Shown here: in pieces, positions 55,444 through 63,964 of the stretch
How the letters are laid out: each line of letters starts with the position of its first letter
Position numbering within the stretch: the first letter of the stretch is position 1
Origin: Roseiarcus sp963794155
GTDB taxonomy: Bacteria > Pseudomonadota > Alphaproteobacteria > Rhizobiales > Beijerinckiaceae
DNA length: 64,000 bases
Assembly: GCA_963794155.1 (NCBI GenBank)
Contig: CAWCCX010000018.1
Span: forward strand, 365,677-429,676
Direction: 5' to 3'
Program-made: the position numbers and the translations under genes
The notes under the pieces: model-generated
The model's database searches: none
What the model was told of the DNA's origin: nothing
Seen by the model: the letters and a program-made list of their open reading frames with translations, nothing else

Positions 55444-56202
55444 TCAGGCCGACGCTCTGGCGGCGAGGGCCGCCGCCTCGAACTCCCTCCGGCGCGCCTC
55501 GCGGCGCGCCGCCGCCTCCGCGTCCACGCCCCAGCGCTCGGCCTGAAAGTCCTCATCGACGTGCGCGGCCCCCCACGCCTCCTCGGGCGAAAGCCGCCCA
55601 CGCGCGACCGCAAGCGCCAGGAGCGCCGAGCCGGTCAGCGTTGTCATGGCGCTGAGCGCGGCGAGCGCGACCGGATCGCCGAAATCCTCGATCGCCGCGC
55701 GGATCGCCTCGATCGACTTCCCCGGCTGCTCGACATGCGTGACGCCAGCAGCGAGGACAAAGCGCGCGCCGAGCGCTTCCGCCGCCCAGCGCAGTACGGG
55801 ATCGAACGCCTCGGCTTGGCGCTCGACCAGCGCTTCCGGCTCCTCGGCGCGGTAGCAAAGGAGATCGGACCCCGCGTATTTCAGGATTTCCGCGCGCGTC
55901 TCCTGCATCGTGCGCGACACGCCGTCGATCGCCGCATTAAGAAGCCGGGTCAGCGGCATGTCGGCGGGATCGATCGCCCTGCCCTGCCGCCCCCATTCCT
56001 CGGCCACGCGCTCCATGAGAGGGAGGCTCGCGGCGACGAGCCGATTGCGGCCAGGCGTGCGGGCGACCCGCCCGTCGAGGACCAGCGCATAGGCTCCGCC
56101 TTCCGCCTCGCGCGCCTCCGCGGACTCGTAGAACCGGCTGATCGGCGCCGGGCGCATGTGCGCCTGGGCGGCGCGGATCGGATCGCGCGGCGCCTCACTC
56201 AT
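55444..56202 (-). CDS. ATP12-family F1-ATPase assembly chaperone
   Basis: 252 residues. In mitochondria Atp12 protects the F1 alpha subunit until assembly; alphaproteobacteria keep a homologue. Seen: RFYESAEAREAEGGAYALVL with LDGRVARTPGRNRLV, AIDPADMPLTRLLNAAIDGV, SDLLCYRAEEPEALVERQ and a helical C-terminus. Overlaps the pseudouridine synthase by 8 bases on the same strand, so they are co-translated, an arrangement also known from related genomes. Confidence 0.92.
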   Translation of the reverse strand: MSEAPRDPIRAAQAHMRPAPISRFYESAEAREAEGGAYALVLDGRVARTPGRNRLVAASLPLMERVAEEWGRQGRAIDPADMPLTRLLNAAIDGVSRTMQETRAEILKYAGSDLLCYRAEEPEALVERQAEAFDPVLRWAAEALGARFVLAAGVTHVEQPGKSIEAIRAAIEDFGDPVALAALSAMTTLTGSALLALAVARGRLSPEEAWGAAHVDEDFQAERWGVDAEAAARREARRREFEAAALAARASA

Positions 56203-57295
56203 CAGGCGCGTCCTCGATCGGATCGCGCTCGCTCTCGTCGAAGCCGAACATGGCGAAGCTTTTTTTCATGTGCTCTGGAAGCGGAGCCGTCACATCGATC
56301 GCGCCGCCGCGCGGATGGGGCAGGATCAGGCGGCGCGCCAGGAGATGCAGCTTAGGTTCGAGCCCGGGCGGAACGGCGCGCAACGGATCGTTGCGGGCGG
56401 GATCGTTGGCGGGCCGGCGATTGTATTTCGGGTCGCCGATGATCGGATGGCCGATCGCCTCGCAATGGGCGCGCAATTGATGCGTCCGTCCGGTGACCGG
56501 GCGCATCGACAGCCATGCGAGCCTGGGCGCGACTTTGTCGACGACCGCATAGAGGGTCAGCGAATGCTGCGCGTCTTTGTCGCCGTGCTTCACGACCCGC
56601 ATCCGCTCAAGATCCGCCCTGCCCTTCCCCGCGTCGCGCGTTTCGCCCATGCCCTCACCCTTGGCGAGAAACATCGAGATGCGCCCCTCAGCCGGCTTCG
56701 GCACGCCCTCGACCAGCGCCCAGTAGATCTTGCGCGCGCCGCGCGAGCGGAAGATTTCGCCGAGCTCGGCCGCCGTCTTTCGCGACTTGGCGATCAGAAG
56801 CACGCCCGAGGTGTCGCGATCAAGCCGATGGACGAGAACCGGACGCTCGCCATTCCTGCCGGCGAGCGCCTCGAGCATGCCGTCGATGTGGCGCTTCGTC
56901 CCCGAGCCGCCCTGGACCGCGAGGCCGTAGGGCTTATTGAGCACGATGACGTCGTGGTCCTCGTAGAGCGTCATCGCCCGGATCGCTTCGCGGTCGCCGG
57001 GACTGGCGCGCCTGGCCGCCGGCCGCTGCCCCGCCGCTTGCCGGAGCGGCGGCACGCGAACGCTCTCGCCGGCCGCGAGCCGGGTAGAAACGTCCGCCCG
57101 CCGGCCGGAGACGCGCACCTCGCCCTTGCGCACGATCTTCATCAGGTGCGAATTCGAGATGTCCGGAAATCGCCGATGGAGCCAGCGGTCGAGCCGCATC
57201 CCGCTCTCGTCCTCGGCGACATTGTAGCGCGCGGCCTGCTCGGGCGACGCGCCTACTCCTCCGCTCGTCTTTTGCGTTTCGTGCATGGGTCCCAA
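56195..57295 (-). CDS. RluC/RluD-type 23S rRNA pseudouridine synthase
   Basis: 366 residues. N-terminal S4 domain (about 33-75, MRLDRWLHRRFPDISNSHLM and KGEVRVSGRRAD) and the catalytic domain with the invariant Asp in LVHRLDRDTSGVLLIAKS, plus PVTGRTHQLRAHCEAIGHPI. It isomerises uridines in 23S rRNA; RluC is likeliest by order of motifs. Start 57295, or Met4 at 57286. First gene of a two-gene unit with the ATP12 gene. Confidence 0.93.
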   Translation of the reverse strand: MGPMHETQKTSGGVGASPEQAARYNVAEDESGMRLDRWLHRRFPDISNSHLMKIVRKGEVRVSGRRADVSTRLAAGESVRVPPLRQAAGQRPAARRASPGDREAIRAMTLYEDHDVIVLNKPYGLAVQGGSGTKRHIDGMLEALAGRNGERPVLVHRLDRDTSGVLLIAKSRKTAAELGEIFRSRGARKIYWALVEGVPKPAEGRISMFLAKGEGMGETRDAGKGRADLERMRVVKHGDKDAQHSLTLYAVVDKVAPRLAWLSMRPVTGRTHQLRAHCEAIGHPIIGDPKYNRRPANDPARNDPLRAVPPGLEPKLHLLARRLILPHPRGGAIDVTAPLPEHMKKSFAMFGFDESERDPIEDAPDE

Positions 57296-57511
57296 TAGCT
57301 CAGAACTATCGCCGGCAATAGGCCGCCGATCTCACGCTATCAGGGCTCCCCCGACCTCTCGGATGGAGCGGCGGCGGAGCGTAATCGCCAATCCCGTGGA
57401 TAGCCCCTCATGGTGCGGGCGCGGCTCGCATGATAGAGTTCAAACTTCGTCTGCTCTTTCGCGGGTGATCGCCGTGGCTGCGACGAGCCTTGCGAGGGGA
57501 CTGTTGTTTTC

Positions 57512-58141
57512 ATGGCCGCCCCTTTCACTGAAGTCACCAACACGCCCGTCTCCACAATCGCAAAGTTGGAGAGGGGGGCTACGGCGGAGGAGGCCCTATC
57601 TTTCTTCGACAGCCTGCCGCCGATGGCCGCAATTGGGATGACCGGGTTCTGGAGAGGCGGCGGGCTTCGCACCGGCCATCCGCTTGACGGCATGCTGGAA
57701 ATGTTCGGCTGGCGCGGCAAAAGATTCGACGGACCGGAAGCAGTGCATCCGCTTATCTTCGGCAAGCCCGGGGCGCTGTTTAGTGTCAATCCGTCGCTGG
57801 CGCCGCTCGGGCTCGTTCTACGTTATGGGCGATTCATCCGATCCACGGCCGTGGCGCCTATCGCCAGGGCCACGCTCGGATTCTTGCGCACGGACAAGCC
57901 AAAGGCGCGCTTGCGCATGACGGAGTTCCGCGGCGTTACGACTGCAACCATGATCTACAATTCGTTGCCAATCAATGACGTGTTCCGCAGCGTCGACGCG
58001 GGCACGGCGCTCGGACTCATGGACCGGCGGGGCGACGAGGCTCCGGGCTATTTCTACTTCGTGCTCCGTCGGGAGGGAGCCGCGACAGTTCCTCGCCCCA
58101 ATGAGGCGACGGAGTCCGCCCACGCCGGCCAGCTTTCCTGA
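57512..58141 (+). CDS. GXWXG / DUF4334 protein
   Basis: 209 residues. An N-terminal GXWXG domain (GMTGFWRGGGLRTGHPLDGM, about 42-61, then EMFGWRGKRF) precedes a DUF4334 domain (VHPLIFGKPGALFSVNPSLA, TTATMIYNSLPINDVFR, GTALGLMDRRGDE, YFYFVLRRE). Two-domain proteins of this kind are widespread in bacteria and fungi; function unknown, possibly small-ligand binding. Confidence 0.85.
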   Translation: MAAPFTEVTNTPVSTIAKLERGATAEEALSFFDSLPPMAAIGMTGFWRGGGLRTGHPLDGMLEMFGWRGKRFDGPEAVHPLIFGKPGALFSVNPSLAPLGLVLRYGRFIRSTAVAPIARATLGFLRTDKPKARLRMTEFRGVTTATMIYNSLPINDVFRSVDAGTALGLMDRRGDEAPGYFYFVLRREGAATVPRPNEATESAHAGQLS

Positions 58142-58175
58142 CGCCCTCTCTTTACTCTAGAGCGAGAAGCCCCAC

Positions 58176-58562
58176 ATGGCCCATTTTCACGCCGTCGTCT
58201 GGATCGACCACAAGCAGGCGCGCGTTTTCCACTTCAACGTCGACGAGGCGGACAGGACCGTGATCCGGGATCACATCGTTCGCGACCTTCACTCCCGGGA
58301 GAAGCGCACGGGCCATAGGACCGAGGAGAACAAGCCGTTCTTCGAAGATGTCGCCAAGGCGATTGCGGACGCCGGCGCGATCCTGATCGTCGGCCCGGCG
58401 CAGGAGAAGGATTTCTTCGCCAAGTTTCTCTCCGAGAAGCATCCCGCGATCCGGGCTCATGTCGAGGGCGTGGAGAAGGCAGACCATCCAACCGACGGCG
58501 AGCTTCTTGACCACGCGCGCCGCTTCGTCAAAGCCGCCGACCGGATGCGGCCGCAGGCGTGA
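58176..58562 (+). CDS. eRF1-domain-like small protein (translational machinery protein)
   Basis: 128 residues: MAHFHAVVWIDHKQARVFHF, ENKPFFEDVAKAIADAGAIL, IVGPAQEKDFFAKFLSEKHP. The fold resembles the C-terminal domain of eRF1/Pelota and it is annotated in relatives as a translational machinery or host-factor protein. It may act at stalled ribosomes; this is not shown. GAGCGAGAAGCCCC precedes ATG 58176. It starts a probable two-gene unit with the GST, 27 bases apart. Confidence 0.75.
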   Translation: MAHFHAVVWIDHKQARVFHFNVDEADRTVIRDHIVRDLHSREKRTGHRTEENKPFFEDVAKAIADAGAILIVGPAQEKDFFAKFLSEKHPAIRAHVEGVEKADHPTDGELLDHARRFVKAADRMRPQA

Positions 58563-58589
58563 GGCGCGCGGGAGATCGGGAGGCGCGCG

Positions 58590-59363
58590 ATGGCCTATGA
58601 GCTCTTCTATTGGCCAGGCATCCAGGGGCGCGGCGAGTTCGTGCGGCTCGCGCTCGAAGCGGCGGGCGCTCCTTATGTCGATGTTGCGCGCGGACGCGGA
58701 CCGGGTCGCGGCATCGCCGCGCTGACCGCGATGCTCGAAGGGCGGGCCGCGCCGTTCACCCCGTTCGCGCCGCCGTTCCTGCGCGACGGCGAGATCATCG
58801 TCTCGCATGTCGCGAACATCCTCGAGTATCTCGGTCCCAAGCTCGGCCTCGCCCCGAGGCAGGAGGCGCAGCGTCTGTTCGCCCATGGGCTGCACCTCAC
58901 CATCACCGACCTCGTCGCCGAGGTTCACGACACCCACCATCCAATCTCGACCGAACTCTATTACGAGGACCAGAAGGCCGAGGCCAAGGCGCGCGCCGCC
59001 GCGTTCCTGAACGAACGGGCGCCGAAATACCTGGGCTATTTCGAACGCGTGCTCACCGACAATCCGGCGGGAAAAGCCCACGCCGTCGGCGACCGCCTCA
59101 CGACCGTCGACCTGTCGCTGTTCCAGGTCTGGGTCGGCCTCGCCTACGCCTTCCCGCGCGCGTTTGCCGGCGCGGACGACCGTTATCCCGCCCTGGCCGC
59201 GGTTGCGGCCAAGGTCGCGGCCCACCCCACCGTCGCCGCCTATCTCGCCTCAGACCGCCGAATTCCCTTCAACGACTCGGGTATTTTCCGGCATTACCCG
59301 GAACTCGACCAGGCGCGGGCGAAGGCGGGGCGGCGGAAGGGCAAGCGTTCTGCTTTCGGGTAA
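58590..59363 (+). CDS. Glutathione S-transferase
   Basis: 257 residues. N-terminal thioredoxin-like domain about 1-85 (YELFYWPGIQGRGEFVRLAL, with Tyr6 near the usual catalytic position and a VSHVANILEYLG glutathione segment) and an all-helical C-terminal domain (FERVLTDNPAGKAHAVGDRL, TTVDLSLFQVWVGLAYAFPR). Substrate unknown. A 21-bp minisatellite begins directly after the stop. Confidence 0.9.
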   Translation: MAYELFYWPGIQGRGEFVRLALEAAGAPYVDVARGRGPGRGIAALTAMLEGRAAPFTPFAPPFLRDGEIIVSHVANILEYLGPKLGLAPRQEAQRLFAHGLHLTITDLVAEVHDTHHPISTELYYEDQKAEAKARAAAFLNERAPKYLGYFERVLTDNPAGKAHAVGDRLTTVDLSLFQVWVGLAYAFPRAFAGADDRYPALAAVAAKVAAHPTVAAYLASDRRIPFNDSGIFRHYPELDQARAKAGRRKGKRSAFG

Positions 59364-59374
59364 GCTCTGGCGCC

Positions 59375-59479
59375 AAAAAATTCCCTGCTCCGGCGAAACA
59401 ATTCCCTGCTCGGGCAGAAACAATTCCCTGCTCGCGCGAAAAAATTCCCTGCTCGCGCGAAACAATTCCCTGCTCGCGC
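59375..59479 (+). repeat. Five-copy 21-22 bp minisatellite after the GST gene
   Basis: TTCCCTGCTC recurs at 59381, 59402, 59424, 59445 and 59466, each preceded by AAACAA or AAAAAA and followed by CGCGCG-like bases. Units are 21, 22, 21 and 21 bases. The rest of the 59364-59693 spacer has no gene. It has no CRISPR character: there are no unique spacers. Slippage or recombination between copies would change its length. Confidence 0.9.
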
Positions 59480-59693
59480 CCCTGCGCAGCCCCTTGTTCG
59501 GACGCGCTTTTCTCCACCCGCATCGCGGCCTTCAGGCGAGGTTGGCGGACGGCGTCCGATTCCACCGATTCCCAATGCGCTTGGCGCAACGCTTCCCGAA
59601 TGGGCGCTGGGCCGATGAGATCGGGTTACGCGCCGTCGCCGTCGCTTTCGCCACCGCGTTAACTATTGAGGCACGAGATGGGAGCCATCGGCG

Positions 59694-59726
59694 TTGACTC
59701 GAACATAACAAGAACATAAAATGAAC
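59694..59726 (+). promoter_or_regulatory. SOS-type promoter: sigma-70 elements overlapped by three GAAC half-sites
   Basis: TTGACT (59694-59699), 17 bases, TAAAAT (59717-59722) is a near-consensus sigma-70 promoter. Across it lie three GAAC tetramers at 59701, 59712 and 59723, each 11 bases apart, so two overlapping GAAC-N7-GAAC LexA boxes cover the spacer and -10. This is a textbook layout for tight LexA repression of the small gene at 59750. Confidence 0.82.
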
Positions 59727-59749
59727 TCCTCATGATCGAGGAGGTCAAA

Positions 59750-59851
59750 ATGCACCCCGCCGCCCATGCCCTGCGCGACATCGCCGAACTCGCCGCCCTC
59801 GGCGCATTTCTTATCATGATCGCGCTTATCGCCCGCGCGTTTGGCACGTGA
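59750..59851 (+). CDS. 33-residue single-span membrane protein under LexA control
   Basis: The frame begins MHPAAHALRDIAELAALGAF and ends LIMIALIARAFGT, stop at 59851. GAGGAGG stands five bases before the ATG, so translation should be efficient. One hydrophobic helix (about 14-30) follows a short polar N-terminus with two His. Size, topology and SOS promoter recall SidA of Caulobacter, a 29-residue SOS-induced membrane inhibitor of cell division. No sequence identity is claimed. It could instead be a membrane toxin-like or stress peptide. Confidence 0.78.
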   Translation: MHPAAHALRDIAELAALGAFLIMIALIARAFGT

Positions 59852-60004
59852 CGCGGCGCAGTCACGCCGCCGAGCCTCCGCCAAGGCCGAACCCCGGCCG
59901 CTCCTATGGCTTTGTGGAGAGGCGCGCTTGCCGCTGTTGCTAAACAACTTGGCAATCTTTGTCGCTGAATCGTTGCCCGAACGGGCAAGCGAACAGGAGA
60001 CGTC

Positions 60005-60292
60005 ATGATTGGGTTTAGGCCGAGGCGCGCCATGGCGGCCGTCGCCCTAACGCTCGCCGGGCTGTTGTTGAGCCCGGCCGCCAAGGCGGGCGCGTGCGAC
60101 GCGAAGAGGGCGCAATCGCTCGTCGGCAAGTCCTATTCGCCCGGGCTCGAAGAAAAGGCGCTGGCGCTCTCCGGGGCGTCCATGGCGGCGCACTTGGGCC
60201 AGGGGATGGCCGGGACGGCGGACTATCGCACCGACCGCGTGGACCTGTGGCTTGACCGTAAGGGTAACGTCGAATCCGTCTTCTGCGGGTGA
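60005..60292 (+). CDS. Exported I78-family peptidase inhibitor-like protein
   Basis: 95 residues, signal peptide about 1-28 (MAAVALTLAGLLLSPAAKAG). The mature part has the I78 pattern: CDAKRAQSLVGKSYSPGLEE, SGASMAAHLGQGMAGTADYR and DRVDLWLDRKGNVESVFCG, with two cysteines that can pair. The group contains inhibitors of serine peptidases. GGAGACGTC precedes the ATG. The stop is about 110 bases before dnaE. Confidence 0.85.
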   Translation: MIGFRPRRAMAAVALTLAGLLLSPAAKAGACDAKRAQSLVGKSYSPGLEEKALALSGASMAAHLGQGMAGTADYRTDRVDLWLDRKGNVESVFCG

Positions 60293-60405
60293 CCTCCCCG
60301 GCCCCTCGGGTCAAGCCTGAGGGCAGGCTTTCTCCCGAAGAGAACGGGAGCGCGCTGTCCACAGGCCGGCTCGACGCACGGGCGTCCGCTTGCGACAATA
60401 GCGGC

Positions 60406-63400
60406 ATGGATTCGGAGCGCATGGATTCGTCGATCCTCAAAGCCGTCGGCTTCGTGCATCTGCACGTGCACAGCGCCTATTCGCTGCGCGAGGGGGCGCT
60501 GACGATCGAGACCCTGGCCAAGCTCGCCAAGGCCGACGCAATGCCGGCGATGGCGATCACTGACACCAACAATCTGTTCGGCGCGCTCGAGTTCTCGGAG
60601 AAGCTCGCCAAGTCGGGCGTGCAGCCGATCATCGGGGCGCAGACGACGGTCGATTTCGCCGACGCGGCGCCTGCTTTCTTGCGCGCGGTCGAGCGGGACA
60701 ATGCGCGGGCCCCGATCGTGCTCCTGGCGCAGAACGAGGCCGGCTACCGCAATCTGATGCGCCTCGTCTCGGGCTTGTGGCTCGATCCGACCGACGGGGA
60801 TGAGCCGCATATCCCGTTCGCCGCGCTCAAGGACAGCGACGGCCTGATCGCCCTCTCCGGCGGCCCGGCCGGGCCGATCGACCGGGCGTTGAGAGCCGGG
60901 CTTGGCGACGTCGGCGAGAGCCGGCTCAAGCGGCTCATGGAAACGTTCGGCTCGCGGCTCTATGTCGAGATCCAGCGCCACGGCCTCGATGCGGAGCGGG
61001 CGGTCGAGGCCGAGCTCATCGCGCTCGCCGACCGCCTCGGCCTGCCGCTGGTCGCGACTAACGAGCCCTATTTCGCCGCTTCGTCCGACTATGAGGCGCA
61101 TGACGCCCTGCTTTGCGTCGCAGAAGGCGCGCTGGTGTCGACGTCCGCGCGCCGGCGCCTGTCGCCCGAACACCGGTTCAAGACCCGAGCCGAAATGAGC
61201 GAACTCTTCGCCGATCTACCCGAGGCGACCGAGGCGAGCGTCGAAATCGCGATGCGCTCGGCCTTCCGGCCGCTGACCCGAAAGCCGATCCTGCCGCGCT
61301 TTTCCGTCGCCAAGGGCGCCGCGGTCGACGAGGCGCCGGAGCTTAGACGCCAGGCGAGCGAGGGCTTGACCGCGCGCCTCAAGGCGCATGGCCTCGCGCC
61401 GGGACGGACGCCGGAAGACTACGAGAGCCGCCTCGCCTTCGAGCTCGACGTGATCGTCAACATGGCCTTCGCCGGCTATTTCCTCATCGTCGCCGATTTC
61501 ATCCAATGGGCGAAGGCCCAAGCGATTCCGGTCGGGCCGGGGCGCGGCTCGGGCGCGGGCTCGCTGGTCGCCTGGGCGCTCACCATCACCGATCTCGATC
61601 CCTTGCGCTTCGGCCTCCTGTTCGAGCGGTTCCTCAATCCCGAGCGGGTGTCGATGCCGGATTTCGACATCGACTTCTGCCAGGAGCGGCGCGACGAGGT
61701 GATCGCCTATGTGCGCGAGCGCTACGGGGAAGACCGGGTGGCGCAGATCATCACTTTCGGCTCGTTCCTAGCCCGCGGCGTTTTGCGCAATGTCGGCCGG
61801 GTGCTCGAAATGCCGCTCGGCCAGGTCGACAAGCTCGCCAAGCTCGTGCCGCAGAACCCAGCCAATCCGGTGACGCTGAAGCAGGCGGTGGCGGACGAGG
61901 CGCGGCTGCAGGAGGCAGCCAAGGCCGACGAGAAGGTCGCGAAGATGCTGGCGATCGCCGAGCGGCTCGAGGGCCTTTATTCCAACGCCTCGACCCATGC
62001 CGCCGGGGTCGTGATCGGTGACCGGCCGCTGATCGAGCTCGTGCCGCTCTATCGCGATCCGAAGTCTTCGATGCCGGCGACCCAGTTCAATATGAAATGG
62101 GTCGAACCGGCCGGGCTGATGAAGTTCGACTTTCTCGGCCTGAAGACGCTGACCGTCCTCAAGCGGGCGGTTGATCTCGTGGCGCGGCGCGGAATCGCGG
62201 TCGATCTCGGCAAGATCCCGCTCGACGACGCGAAGACTTTCGAAGCGCTCGGTCGCGGCGAGGCCGTCGGGGTGTTCCAGGTCGAAAGCGGCGGCATGCG
62301 AAGGGCGCTCATGGATATGCGCGCCGACCGGTTCGAGGACTTGATCGCGCTCGTTGCGCTCTACCGGCCGGGCCCGATGGCCAACATTCCCCTCTACTGC
62401 GCGCGCAAGCTTGGCCGAGAAAAGGTCGAATACGCCCATCCGCTGCTGGAGCCGATCCTCAAGGATACCTTCGGCGTCATCACCTATCAGGAACAGGTGC
62501 AGCAGATCGCCAAAGACCTCGCTGGCTATTCTCTGGCGCAGGCCGACATCCTGCGCCGAGCGATGGGCAAGAAGATCAAGAAGGAGATGGACGCGCAGCG
62601 CGAGCGCTTCGTCACGGGCGCGGTGGATCGCGGCATCGACAGGACGACCGCCGACGCCATTTTCGACGCCTGCGCCAAATTCGCGGAATACGGCTTCAAC
62701 AAGTCGCATTCGGCGCCTTACGCCTTCATCACCTACCAAACCGCCTGGTTCAAGGCCAACCATCCGGCGGAATTCCTCGCCGCCTCAATGACTCTCGACA
62801 AGGGAAACACCGACAAGCTGGCCGAGTTCCGCGCTGAGGCGCTGCGGCTCGGGATCAAAGTCGTAGCGCCGTCGGTCAATGATTCGCTGATCGATTTCGA
62901 CGTGCGCGCGAGCGACGACGGCTCCTCGGCGATCCACTACGCGCTAAGCGCGATCAAGGGCGTCGGCGAGGCGCAGGCCGAGGCGCTGGTTCGCGCGCGG
63001 GGGAAGCGCGCCTTCGCCTCGCTCGGCGAAATGGCGGCGAGGCTCGATCCCCGCGCCGTCAACAAGAAGGCGCTCGAGAGCCTGGCGGCGGCCGGGGCGT
63101 TCGATTGCCTCGAGCCCGACCGGGCGACCGCCTTCGCCGCCATTGAGCCGATGCTGGCGATCGCGAGCCGCGGGGCGACGGAGAAGGCCGCCGGCCAGAA
63201 CGCGCTGTTCGGCGAGACGGACGTGGCGCCGGTGCGGGCGCGGGCCGCGCCCTGGCCGGAATCGGAGCGGCTGAGGCGCGAGTTCGACGCCGTCGGCTTC
63301 TTTCTCTCCGGCCATCCGCTCGAAGTCTACGACTCGGCCTTGAAGCGCCTGAGAGCGACGCGCTGGGCCGAGTTCGCGCGGGCGGTGCGCGCCGGCGCCT

Positions 63401-63879
63401 CGACCGCGCGGCTCGGCGCGAGCGTGCTCGACCGCTACGAGCGGCGGGCGCGCAGCGGGGGCAAGATCGGGGTCGTCCAGCTCTCCGACCCTTCCGGACG
63501 CTACGAAGCGATCCTGTTCCAGGAGGGCCTGAGCCAGTTCCGCGATCTATTGGAAAAGGGGGCCGACGTCCTGGTGACGCTTCAGGCGGCGGTCGAGGGC
63601 GAGGACATCCGGGCGCGCATCGTCCATGTCGAGCGGCTGACCGACGCCGCGGCCAAGGTGCAGAAGGGCTTGAGGGTGTTCGTGCGCGATGAGACCCCAC
63701 TCGATTCGATCGAGCGGCGCCTGAGCGCGCCCGGCGAGGGCGAGGTGTCGCTGGTGGTGATCCTCGGGCCGAAGGACGGGGAGGTCGAAATCCGCCTGCC
63801 CGGCCGCTACGCGGTCAGCGCCGCGCTCGCCGGAGCGCTGAAGGCTGCGCCCGGGGTGGTGGCGGTCGAGCAGGTCTGA
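60406..63879 (+). CDS. dnaE: DNA polymerase III alpha subunit
   Basis: About 1157 residues, the replicative polymerase. N-terminal PHP domain (FVHLHVHSAYSLREGALTIE and ITDTNNLFGALEFSEKLAKS), polymerase core with GPGRGSGAGSLVAWALTITD and the catalytic MPDFDIDFCQERRDEVI, finger region FNKSHSAPYAFITYQTAWFK, helix-hairpin-helix, and a C-terminal OB fold (VVQLSDPSGRYEAILFQEGL). Length and PHP sequence fit DnaE1, not the SOS polymerase DnaE2. Start at ATG 60406 or 60421; the latter has GGAG just upstream. No LexA box seen before it. Confidence 0.95.
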   Translation: MDSERMDSSILKAVGFVHLHVHSAYSLREGALTIETLAKLAKADAMPAMAITDTNNLFGALEFSEKLAKSGVQPIIGAQTTVDFADAAPAFLRAVERDNARAPIVLLAQNEAGYRNLMRLVSGLWLDPTDGDEPHIPFAALKDSDGLIALSGGPAGPIDRALRAGLGDVGESRLKRLMETFGSRLYVEIQRHGLDAERAVEAELIALADRLGLPLVATNEPYFAASSDYEAHDALLCVAEGALVSTSARRRLSPEHRFKTRAEMSELFADLPEATEASVEIAMRSAFRPLTRKPILPRFSVAKGAAVDEAPELRRQASEGLTARLKAHGLAPGRTPEDYESRLAFELDVIVNMAFAGYFLIVADFIQWAKAQAIPVGPGRGSGAGSLVAWALTITDLDPLRFGLLFERFLNPERVSMPDFDIDFCQERRDEVIAYVRERYGEDRVAQIITFGSFLARGVLRNVGRVLEMPLGQVDKLAKLVPQNPANPVTLKQAVADEARLQEAAKADEKVAKMLAIAERLEGLYSNASTHAAGVVIGDRPLIELVPLYRDPKSSMPATQFNMKWVEPAGLMKFDFLGLKTLTVLKRAVDLVARRGIAVDLGKIPLDDAKTFEALGRGEAVGVFQVESGGMRRALMDMRADRFEDLIALVALYRPGPMANIPLYCARKLGREKVEYAHPLLEPILKDTFGVITYQEQVQQIAKDLAGYSLAQADILRRAMGKKIKKEMDAQRERFVTGAVDRGIDRTTADAIFDACAKFAEYGFNKSHSAPYAFITYQTAWFKANHPAEFLAASMTLDKGNTDKLAEFRAEALRLGIKVVAPSVNDSLIDFDVRASDDGSSAIHYALSAIKGVGEAQAEALVRARGKRAFASLGEMAARLDPRAVNKKALESLAAAGAFDCLEPDRATAFAAIEPMLAIASRGATEKAAGQNALFGETDVAPVRARAAPWPESERLRREFDAVGFFLSGHPLEVYDSALKRLRATRWAEFARAVRAGASTARLGASVLDRYERRARSGGKIGVVQLSDPSGRYEAILFQEGLSQFRDLLEKGADVLVTLQAAVEGEDIRARIVHVERLTDAAAKVQKGLRVFVRDETPLDSIERRLSAPGEGEVSLVVILGPKDGEVEIRLPGRYAVSAALAGALKAAPGVVAVEQV

Positions 63880-63964
63880 GCTTCGCTGCGAAGGCGAAAC
63901 GCTTGCGCACCGTTCTTGGCTTCGCTATTGACCGCGCCATCGCCCGGCGCGATGACGCGCCCGT

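Noticed and set aside
59375..59479. CRISPR-like array
   Set aside because: The repeats abut with no unique spacers and are only 21-22 bases long, and there are no cas genes. It is a minisatellite.
60406..63879. DnaE2 (error-prone SOS polymerase) linked to the upstream SOS promoter
   Set aside because: The PHP domain and length fit DnaE1, there are no imuA/imuB genes, and the SOS promoter belongs to the small ORF 680 bases upstream with another gene between.
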